A stretch of DNA of 5,205 nt from Anaerolineae bacterium (GTDB lineage: Bacteria > Chloroflexota > Anaerolineae > 4572-78 > J111), in assembly GCA_020433835.1 (NCBI GenBank), contig JAGRBY010000531.1, positions 1 to 5,205 of the forward strand, in the 5' to 3' direction. Shown in pieces: positions 1 to 4,811 of the stretch (its first letter is position 1; each line of letters opens with the position of its first letter). A model generated the notes under the pieces. That model saw only the letters and a program-made list of their open reading frames with translations. It was not told the origin of the DNA and made no database searches. The position numbers were made by a program, and so were the translations under genes.

Positions 1-51
1 GGTTCCGGCTTGTCCGGGTTATGACTTACATAAATTCTCGATTTCGTAGCG

Positions 52-58
52 TAAGGAG
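52..58 (+). promoter_or_regulatory. Ribosome binding site of the TPR/SH3 gene
   Basis: TAAGGAG is a near-complete match to the anti-Shine-Dalgarno complement. It sits 8 bases before the ATG at 67 and fixes that start. The bases before it (1-49) are probably the tail of an upstream gene or a short spacer. Forward frame 1 stops at 22-24 and frame 2 at 47-49, so an upstream gene could end at either place, but too little is visible to identify it. Confidence 0.85.
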
Positions 59-66
59 TATTTCTT

Positions 67-867
67 ATGAAAAGAGTCATGGCTATAGCAACCCCCATCC
101 TCTTGGGGCTGGCGATAATGCTGTTGATGGCCGGCCAAACGCTGCTGGCCAAAACATCAACCACCGCCGGCTCAACGATGGCCGTTGCTAATCAACTCTA
201 TCAAACCGGCCAGTACAATCAGGCAGCGCAGGCTTACCAGCAGTTGGTTGATCAAGGCTATGCCAACAGCGCCCTGTTCTACAACCTGGGTCAGGCTTAT
301 TACAAGCAAGGCGATTTAGGCCAGGCTTTGGTTAACTATCGCCGGGCCGAGCAGTTGGCACCCGGTGATGCGGCCATCGAGACCAATCTGGCGCAAGTAC
401 GGGCCGATGTGACCGGCGGCGAAGTAGCGGCTCCAGCGCCCGGCCTGATGGCGCAGTTGGCTCATCTAACACAATCTTGGCTGTCGATAAACCAACTGGC
501 GCTGGCAGCGCTTGGTTTTTGGATTGTATTTTGCTTACTGGTTATTGTATCAAGCAACAGCCAAGGCGCACTGCGGCGCAAACTCATCTACGGCACAAGC
601 GCCGCCGCGTTGGCTGTGGTCTTGAGTTTGGCCGGATTAGGCAGCCGTTTGCTCGCCATGCCGCACGATGAAGCGGTTATCGTCGCCAATGAAGTCACCG
701 TCAGCGGCGGCCCCGGCCCGCAATACGCCGCTGACTTCACCCTGGCCGACGGCACCGAAGTGAAGCTGATTGAAACGCGCGGTCGATGGCTGGAAATCAG
801 CGTACCGCAAACCGGGCAGCAGGGCTGGGTGCCGTCGGAGGCGGTTGAGACGATACGTGTGGGGTAA
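67..867 (+). CDS. Membrane-anchored TPR and SH3 domain protein, BatE-like
   Basis: A 266-residue envelope protein. Residues about 7-28 form a hydrophobic signal or anchor segment. Residues about 37-115 carry two clear tetratricopeptide repeats (around 37-68 and 69-101, the second with the typical Y-N-L-G-x-A-Y-Y-x-x-G-x-x-x-x-A pattern) and a partial third. Two membrane segments follow at about 143-162 and 175-196. The C-terminal part (about 200-264) is a bacterial SH3 domain with a GPGPQY segment, a GTEVKLIETRGRW segment and a terminal GWVPSEAVE. This TPR-membrane-SH3 order is that of BatE proteins, which usually lie at the end of Bat (aerotolerance-type) operons behind VWA-domain and BatD genes. 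No such genes are in the window, so the operon is inferred. The TPRs suggest a protein-binding scaffold and the SH3 domain possible cell-wall or peptide binding. No catalytic residues are seen. The start is supported by the TAAGGAG motif at 52-58. Confidence 0.85.
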   Translation: MKRVMAIATPILLGLAIMLLMAGQTLLAKTSTTAGSTMAVANQLYQTGQYNQAAQAYQQLVDQGYANSALFYNLGQAYYKQGDLGQALVNYRRAEQLAPGDAAIETNLAQVRADVTGGEVAAPAPGLMAQLAHLTQSWLSINQLALAALGFWIVFCLLVIVSSNSQGALRRKLIYGTSAAALAVVLSLAGLGSRLLAMPHDEAVIVANEVTVSGGPGPQYAADFTLADGTEVKLIETRGRWLEISVPQTGQQGWVPSEAVETIRVG

Positions 868-875
868 TAATGCTT

Positions 876-904
876 TTGAATCCAATCTCCTCATGGTGTA
901 CAAT
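876..904 (+). promoter_or_regulatory. Sigma70-type promoter of the response regulator
   Basis: TTGAAT (876-881) and TACAAT (899-904) are separated by exactly 17 bases, a strong vegetative promoter pattern with one or two mismatches per box. Transcription would be expected to begin near 911, leaving a leader of only about 13 bases before the ATG at 924. This places the promoter downstream of the possible ATG at 870 and supports 924 as the true start. It also implies that the regulator can be expressed independently of the TPR/SH3 gene. Confidence 0.65.
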
Positions 905-920
905 GATCCATAGTGAGGAG
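887..920 (+). repeat. Inverted repeat around the -10 box, pairing with the regulator's ribosome binding site
   Basis: CTCCTCATGG (887-896) is complementary to CCAT (908-911) plus GAGGAG (915-920), with a 3-base bulge (AGT, 912-914) and an 11-base loop that contains the -10 box. In RNA this gives a 10-bp stem that buries the ribosome binding site. The left arm lies upstream of the predicted transcription start, so only transcripts reading through from the upstream gene would form it. As DNA, the same symmetry around the -10 box could instead be a repressor operator. Confidence 0.5.
915..920 (+). promoter_or_regulatory. Ribosome binding site of the response regulator
   Basis: GAGGAG lies directly before CAT and the ATG at 924. 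Aligning its first four bases (GAGG) to the ribosome leaves 5 bases of spacing. It decides the start at 924 over the in-frame ATG at 870, which has no such motif before it. Confidence 0.8.
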
Positions 921-923
921 CAT

Positions 924-1631
924 ATGGCAAAACATATTTTACTGGTTGATGATGATGCTTTGATGCGGCGCAGTCTGTCGTTTAATTTAGAGCAAGCGGG
1001 TTACCGGGCCAGTACTGCCGCCACAGCGGAAGATGCTCTGGCCCTGGCCCGCCGCGATCCACCCGATTTGATCTTGCTCGACATCGGTCTGCCTGGTATG
1101 GACGGCCTCGATGCGCTGCGCAATTTCAAACAGCAAGCCGATTTCCCGATCATCTTTGTTTCGTCCCACCGCAGAGAGTTAGATCAGGCTCTGGGGCTGG
1201 AATTGGGGGCAGACGATTACGTCACCAAGCCGTTCGATTTAAGCGTGCTGCTGGCCCGGGTTAAAGCCGTGCTGCGCCGCTTTGAACGCGCGGCTCCCCA
1301 ACCGATGCAGGATGACGTGTTAGAGGCCGGTGATCTGGTCATCGATCCGGGCGCGCACACGGTGAGTCTTAATGGCAAGCCGCTCGACTTGCCGCCGCGT
1401 GAGTTCGCACTGCTGCACGCCCTGGCTCTGCAAGCGGGGCGCGTGGTCTCGATTGATGATCTGCTAACCCAGGTGTGGGGCGCTGAGTACGCCGGTGAAA
1501 GTCAGGGTGTTTACGTTCATATTCGCTGGCTGCGGGAGAAGATCGAGGCCAACCCGCAGAAACCGCAACGCATCGTAACTGTGCGCGGCGTCGGCTATAA
1601 ATTAGAACCGCAGCCCGCTAACGAGCCTTAG
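924..1631 (+). CDS. OmpR/PhoB-family response regulator
   Basis: A 235-residue DNA-binding response regulator of normal family length. The receiver domain (about 3-120) has the acidic pair D10/D11, phospho-acceptor D53 in LLDIGLPGMDG, switch residue S80 (in place of the common Thr), aromatic Y99 and the conserved K102 in DDYVTKPF. A linker leads to a winged-helix DNA-binding domain (about 132-230) with the typical LPPREFALL, VWG, VYVHIRWLREKIE and VRGVGYKLE segments. On phosphorylation it is expected to dimerise and bind direct repeats near promoters. Its partner is almost certainly the histidine kinase that follows after 179 bases on the same strand. An in-frame ATG at 870 would add 18 residues unlike any receiver domain; promoter and ribosome site favour 924. 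The regulon cannot be read from the sequence. Confidence 0.95.
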   Translation: MAKHILLVDDDALMRRSLSFNLEQAGYRASTAATAEDALALARRDPPDLILLDIGLPGMDGLDALRNFKQQADFPIIFVSSHRRELDQALGLELGADDYVTKPFDLSVLLARVKAVLRRFERAAPQPMQDDVLEAGDLVIDPGAHTVSLNGKPLDLPPREFALLHALALQAGRVVSIDDLLTQVWGAEYAGESQGVYVHIRWLREKIEANPQKPQRIVTVRGVGYKLEPQPANEP

Positions 1632-1656
1632 AAAAATGGTCAGGTTGAGGGCAACA

Positions 1657-1680
1657 GGCTAAGGCGGAGGCGGAGGCGGA
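1657..1680 (+). repeat. Hexamer repeat copy A (GGCNRA units)
   Basis: Four hexamers in tandem: GGCTAA followed by three exact GGCGGA units, in the spacer between regulator and kinase. It shares CAGGCTAAGGC (1655-1665) with the copy at 4745-4755. It faces the copy at 1738-1764, so the two can partly pair (GGC with GCC plus G-U pairs), with mismatches at the fourth base of each unit. Confidence 0.7.
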
Positions 1681-1737
1681 GAGTAAAAAATTTAGATTGA
1701 CTTGCAACTATCTTGATAAGAAGAATTATTTTCTTTG

Positions 1738-1764
1738 TCTTTCTTAGCCTTAGCCTCAGCCTTA
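1738..1764 (-). repeat. Hexamer repeat copy B, inverted
   Basis: Read on the minus strand this is TAAGGCTGAGGC, then T, then AAGGCTAAGAAAGA. It matches the copy at 4750-4776 at 26 of 27 positions by direct reading. It lies inverted relative to copy A at 1657-1680, with about 57 AT-rich bases between them. Three visible copies within 3.1 kb suggest a dispersed repeat family of this genome. Confidence 0.75.
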
Positions 1765-1791
1765 TTGCCTCTAAGCACTCTTACGGCTGAG
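1755..1791 (+). other. Possible hairpin in the kinase leader
   Basis: CTCAGCC (1755-1761) pairs perfectly with GGCTGAG (1785-1791), and inside it TAAG (1772-1775) pairs with CTTA (1780-1783) around a 4-base loop. No U-run follows, so it is not an intrinsic terminator. The left arm is part of hexamer copy B, so this stem would compete with pairing of copies A and B. The element ends 19 bases before the kinase start. Function is unknown, and chance is possible because one arm is repetitive. Confidence 0.35.
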
Positions 1792-1810
1792 CAAGTACAA
1801 AAATAGACCT

Positions 1811-3238
1811 ATGCGCAGTCTCCGAACACGTCTGATAATAAGCCATATTTTGCCGCTACTGGTCGTGGTGCCGCTGGTCGGTATTGTGCTGCTCTATATT
1901 GTCGAGACACAGATCTCGCTCGGCAATATTACCGCCGAACTGGAGGAGCAAGCGGTCCTGACCGCTCAAATGGCCGCCGAACAGCCGGAAATGTGGCTCG
2001 ATGCCCATCAAGCCCAAATTTTTGTCAGCCATTACAGTACCTATCATCGCGCCAAAGTCACCCTAATCGACCCTGAGGGCAAACTCATCGCCTCGAACGA
2101 CCCTAATGATGCCGACCAATTGGGCCGGCCGCTCAATGTGCCCAATTTATCGAACGCGCTGGCCGGCGATAGCTCAACCCAAACCAACTTCATTCTTAAC
2201 TCTAAAACCGAAGTGGTCGAGGTGCTTATGCCGGTTACCGCGCCCAACCGGGAAGTTTTGGGGGTGGTACGGCTAACGAATGACCTGGCCGATATGTCGG
2301 TGCGCTTCCAGCGGCTGCGCACGTTGATTTTAAGCGTGCTGGCGGTTGAACTGTTGGTGGGGATCGGCATCGGGCTGCTGCTGGCGCTGAGTCTGGAGCG
2401 GTCGCTCAAAGGGGTGACTGAGGCGATTTACGGCGTAGCCACCGGGCGAAGTTGGGAGACGCTGCCGGAAAGAGGGCCGCACGAAGTTCGGCTGCTGCTG
2501 CGCTCCTTCAACAGCCTCATCGAGCGGCTGCGGCTGATGGAAGAAACACGGCGGCGGCTGCTGGCAAACATTGTGCATGAGGTGGGCCGACCGATTGGGG
2601 CATTACAATCGGCCATTCAGGCGCTCATCAACGGGGCCGACCGCGATGAGGCGCTGCGGCGTGAACTGCTCGATGGAATGGAGGCCGAAGTGGAGCGGCT
2701 TCACCCCCTGCTCGATGATTTGGCGAAATTACACGACCAGATATTGGGAACGCTGGAGCTTGATTGTCGGGCGATAAAACTCAATCAATGGCTTATGCCG
2801 GTGCTTATCCCCTGGCGGGAAGCAGCCCAGGCTAAGGACTTAGAGTGGCATACCGATGTCCCCCTAACGCTGCCCACGCTGGAAATCGATCCCGACCGGC
2901 TGGCCCAGGTGTTGGGCAACCTGCTCAGCAACGCCATCAAATACACGCCCGCCGGCGGCAGCGTGCGTGTCTCCGCCGGCAGCGATGCCGAAGCTGTTTG
3001 GCTGCGCGTCAGCGACACCGGCCCCGGCCTCAGCCAGGAGGAGCAAAAGCAAATCTTCGAGCCGTTTTATCGCAGCCAGCGCAGCCACCGCTTTCCCCAA
3101 GGGATGGGTTTAGGGTTAACCATCGCTCTCGATCTGGTCGTTGCCCATGGTGGCCGGCTGGAGGTTGAAAGCGAACCGGAACAGGGCAGCCGCTTTACGG
3201 TCTGGCTGCCGCGCAATAAGATAAATTCCCTTACGTAA
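1811..3238 (+). CDS. Sensor histidine kinase (Cache-like sensor, HAMP, HisKA, HATPase)
   Basis: A 475-residue membrane kinase. TM1 is at about 9-31. An extracytoplasmic domain (about 32-165) has the feel of a single Cache/PAS-like fold (VTLIDPEGKLIASND, then PVTAPNREVLGVVRLTNDL). TM2 is at about 169-194, followed by a HAMP linker (about 195-245). The H-box is NIVHEVGRP with phospho-accepting H256, the N-box LGNLLSNAIKYTP with N374, G1 DTGPG (402-406), the F-box IFEPFY and G2 GMGLG (431-435). All ATP-binding motifs look intact. The residue four after the histidine is R260 instead of the usual Thr or Asn, which may weaken phosphatase activity. It should phosphorylate the regulator encoded just upstream. 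The start lacks a Shine-Dalgarno motif, but an in-frame stop at 1772-1774 with no ATG between, and the typical MRSLRTRL N-terminus, support it. The signal sensed is unknown. Confidence 0.95.
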   Translation: MRSLRTRLIISHILPLLVVVPLVGIVLLYIVETQISLGNITAELEEQAVLTAQMAAEQPEMWLDAHQAQIFVSHYSTYHRAKVTLIDPEGKLIASNDPNDADQLGRPLNVPNLSNALAGDSSTQTNFILNSKTEVVEVLMPVTAPNREVLGVVRLTNDLADMSVRFQRLRTLILSVLAVELLVGIGIGLLLALSLERSLKGVTEAIYGVATGRSWETLPERGPHEVRLLLRSFNSLIERLRLMEETRRRLLANIVHEVGRPIGALQSAIQALINGADRDEALRRELLDGMEAEVERLHPLLDDLAKLHDQILGTLELDCRAIKLNQWLMPVLIPWREAAQAKDLEWHTDVPLTLPTLEIDPDRLAQVLGNLLSNAIKYTPAGGSVRVSAGSDAEAVWLRVSDTGPGLSQEEQKQIFEPFYRSQRSHRFPQGMGLGLTIALDLVVAHGGRLEVESEPEQGSRFTVWLPRNKINSLT

Positions 3239-3252
3239 AGAAAACCCAATTT

Positions 3253-3280
3253 TGTAGGACAAACTTAAGTTTGTCCTACA
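3253..3280. terminator. Perfect 28-bp palindrome between convergent genes, likely two-way terminator or palindromic element
   Basis: Every base from 3253 to 3280 matches its reverse complement (half-site TGTAGGACAAACTT). As RNA on either strand it forms a 12-bp stem with a UUAA loop. It begins 14 bases after the kinase stop and ends 21 bases before the desaturase stop on the other strand. That is where a shared terminator is expected, although neither side has a clean U-run (GGTTTCATT on plus, AAATTGGGTTTT on minus). The perfection of the symmetry is also compatible with a dispersed REP-like element. Confidence 0.6.
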
Positions 3281-3301
3281 GGTTTCATTCCCGATGCCGT
3301 C

Positions 3302-4420
3302 TCAATCGAGACTGTCGGGCTGCTCTTCACTCATCGCCAAACCACTTGGCACAAAGTAGGTCGGATAAATCTTAGCCAGGCCGGTTTCCTGCTCATACTT
3401 TTCGATACGCCCGAATATCTTCTTCACCGCCTCTTCGACGGCATCGTAATCGAACACGTTGAATAGAGCCGTATCGCGCATATTGCCGTCGGGATCGGGC
3501 ACTAAACGCGAGCGCTTGATGCCTTTGCTTAGAGAGCCTCGGCCGCTGATATTGCCCAGGTTTTTAAGGGCCACTTGGAGCACATCACTGATGTGCTGTC
3601 GCGGCGTATACACACCGGCCCGGAAAGTTGCCTCTTCAAAATCGGCCACATCGGGCAACACCTTGAGCAGATCCAGAGCGGGCATGGTAAAGTTGTTGAT
3701 CACGTCCAGCAGCGCCTTCAGGGTATCGGCCGGATAGTAGTACAGATACAGGCGCAGTACTTCGGTGAAGAAATAATAGTGGGCCGCTTCATCGACAGCG
3801 ATGGTTCGAGCGGCGTGGGCCAGAACCGGATCGGCGTCATCAACCAATTCCGGGTGCTCGCTTTTGCCGGTGGCGATAATGACGGTGTTGAGATAGTTAA
3901 GCTGTGTGGCTCGTTCTTGAACAACGGTATAGCAGGTTAAGTGAATAACGTCATCCCACGGCAAACTCCAGCGCTGGTTGCGATGCAAAAGCTCAGCATA
4001 CTCGGCAATCCACTCTGGGCTGCGCGAGCGTGAAAAGAGCAGGGAATTGAGCCACAAATCGGCGTGTTTTTCTTCTTCCGCACCCCAGCGGATATGAAAA
4101 TGAGAGCGCCCATAACTTTCGCGTACCAGGTCGATAGCACGCGAGGTATAATCCGGCACAAACTGCTCGACGGCATAAAACCCTTCTAGAATATGGTTTA
4201 ATAGCGGCGAGTGATCGGTTCGTAGAGACGGCCAATCAAAAGTTCGATCCGGATTCCAGTTTCGTGTTTTTTGTGAGCGATCTAAATACCAGCGATATAA
4301 GCCGGTAACACCACGTTCAATCAAACGATCCTTTTCTTGACGGCTAAGCAAGCCAACAGGATACTGGGAGCGTTGTTCTGCGACTTCATTAACGACAGAT
4401 GCTTCTGGTCGGGTAATCAT
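3302..4420 (-). CDS. Soluble diiron acyl-ACP desaturase (fatty acid desaturase type 2)
   Basis: A 372-residue cytosolic protein without membrane segments. It belongs to the ferritin-like acyl-ACP desaturase family, which uses O2 and reduced ferredoxin to put a cis double bond into an acyl chain carried on ACP (or CoA). All six expected iron ligands are visible: E85 in VEQFVPDY, E116 and H119 in EEEKHADLW, E169 in QERATQ, and E211 and H214 in DEAAHYYFF. The 53-residue gap from E116 to E169 equals that between E143 and E196 of the castor stearoyl-ACP desaturase, and a later TMPA segment also matches that family. It would adjust membrane fluidity; chain length and bond position cannot be told. 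The start at 4420 follows AAGAGG at 4425-4430. The gene stands alone, converging on the kinase gene and separated from the exporter gene by 391 bases. Electron donor genes are not in the window. Confidence 0.93.
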   Translation of the reverse strand: MITRPEASVVNEVAEQRSQYPVGLLSRQEKDRLIERGVTGLYRWYLDRSQKTRNWNPDRTFDWPSLRTDHSPLLNHILEGFYAVEQFVPDYTSRAIDLVRESYGRSHFHIRWGAEEEKHADLWLNSLLFSRSRSPEWIAEYAELLHRNQRWSLPWDDVIHLTCYTVVQERATQLNYLNTVIIATGKSEHPELVDDADPVLAHAARTIAVDEAAHYYFFTEVLRLYLYYYPADTLKALLDVINNFTMPALDLLKVLPDVADFEEATFRAGVYTPRQHISDVLQVALKNLGNISGRGSLSKGIKRSRLVPDPDGNMRDTALFNVFDYDAVEEAVKKIFGRIEKYEQETGLAKIYPTYFVPSGLAMSEEQPDSLD

Positions 4421-4424
4421 ATAA

Positions 4425-4430
4425 CCTCTT
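4425..4430 (-). promoter_or_regulatory. Ribosome binding site of the desaturase
   Basis: On the minus strand AAGAGG stands 4 bases before the ATG at 4418-4420, an acceptable Shine-Dalgarno site that supports this start. Confidence 0.7.
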
Positions 4431-4456
4431 CGTTAGAAATTTTCAAGTTATGTTAC

Positions 4457-4476
4457 GTACCACACCATTGTACCAC
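4457..4476. repeat. 13-base-period direct repeat upstream of the desaturase
   Basis: GTACCAC occurs at 4457-4463 and again at 4470-4476 (GTGGTAC read toward the desaturase). The unit at 4470-4476 overlaps the candidate -10 element and the one at 4457-4463 would lie at the transcription start. The position is right for an operator, but the units are only 7 bases and no known regulator site is recognised. Confidence 0.4.
4467..4475 (-). promoter_or_regulatory. Candidate extended -10 promoter for the desaturase
   Basis: On the minus strand TGG-TACAAT forms an extended -10 element (TGn plus a one-mismatch -10 box). No good -35 box lies 16-18 bases upstream, which extended -10 promoters can tolerate. 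Transcription would start near 4460, giving a leader of about 40 bases that contains the ribosome binding site. Confidence 0.45.
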
Positions 4477-4746
4477 GAAACTCCCAGCGGGCCTTTCTAA
4501 CAGAAACACCTAAATTAAGCTATGCTCGCCTATTTCCCCTTTTTGGAGCTAATTTCGGGGTTTTTAAACCGCTCTGATGGCCGGTTGCCTATACTTAAAA
4601 ATAATATTGGCCATTCTTGTTATTTTTTGGTGTAAAGCCTGACAAATCAAAAAACGTAGAGCACTATCCGGGAAGAGATCCATAGGGGGTTATGAAATTT
4701 TATGCGTCGTTATTTAGCCGTAAAAATAGGCGGGGGTTGTACATCA
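4477..4746. other. AT-rich intergenic stretch without a convincing gene
   Basis: This part of the 391-base gap is visibly richer in A and T than the flanking genes and has no open frame with protein-like content. It holds several A/T runs and two imperfect inverted repeats (4512-4521 with 4547-4555, and 4577-4585 with 4606-4614). No riboswitch, tRNA or known small RNA is recognised. It may be a long regulatory leader or decayed sequence. Confidence 0.5.
4577..4614 (+). repeat. Inverted repeat with U-rich tail on the plus strand
   Basis: ATGGCCGGT (4577-4585) pairs with ATTGGCCAT (4606-4614) in plus-strand RNA as 9 pairs, two of them G-U, around a 20-base A-rich loop. It is followed by TCTTGTTATTTTTT. 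The form resembles a terminator or the 3' end of a small RNA, but no plus-strand gene or good promoter lies just before it, so chance is likely. Confidence 0.25.
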
Positions 4747-4776
4747 GGCTAAGGCTGAGGCGAAGGCTAAGAAAGA
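4747..4776 (+). repeat. Hexamer repeat copy C
   Basis: Four tandem hexamers (GGCTAA, GGCTGA, GGCGAA, GGCTAA) followed by GAAAGA. Bases 4750-4776 match the reverse complement of 1738-1764 at 26 of 27 positions, and CAGGCTAAGGC (4745-4755) is also present at 1655-1665. It lies just beyond the 3' end of the exporter gene. Confidence 0.75.
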
Positions 4777-4787
4777 GCATTAGCTCT
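4774..4787 (-). terminator. Weak terminator-like hairpin after the ABC exporter gene
   Basis: Read on the minus strand, AGAGC-TAAT-GCTCT forms a 5-bp stem with a 4-base loop followed by TTCTTA, 24 bases after the exporter stop codon. Its place and tail suit an intrinsic terminator, but the stem is short. Its T-rich tail comes from hexamer repeat copy C, so the repeat may supply the termination signal. Confidence 0.35.
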
Positions 4788-4811
4788 GTAGTAAACCATG
4801 GTAAAGAGAAA

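Noticed and set aside
870..923. Upstream in-frame ATG extending the response regulator by 18 residues
   Set aside because: The extension is unlike receiver domains, has no ribosome binding site, and lies over the promoter; the ATG at 924 follows GAGGAG and gives the standard MAKHILLVDDD start.
637..930. Minus-strand open frame opposite the SH3 region and the regulator promoter
   Set aside because: It overlaps a recognisable SH3 domain and has no domain, motif or ribosome site of its own.
1697..1732. TTGACT (1697-1702) as the -35 box of a kinase promoter
   Set aside because: No acceptable -10 box lies 16-18 bases downstream; the nearest candidates are wrongly spaced.
1657..1764. Repeats as a possible CRISPR array
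   Set aside because: The units are six-base tandem hexamers with no regular spacers, and no cas genes are present.
2845..3168. Open frames on both strands inside the kinase gene (for example plus-strand 2845-3168 and minus-strand 2044-2409)
   Set aside because: They are alternative-frame shadows of a well-supported kinase with intact motifs, and their translations show no domain.
4512..4555. Imperfect inverted repeat AAATTAAGCT with AGCTAATTT
   Set aside because: It is AT-rich, has a bulge and a 25-base loop, and gives no stable or known structure; such matches are expected by chance in AT-rich DNA.
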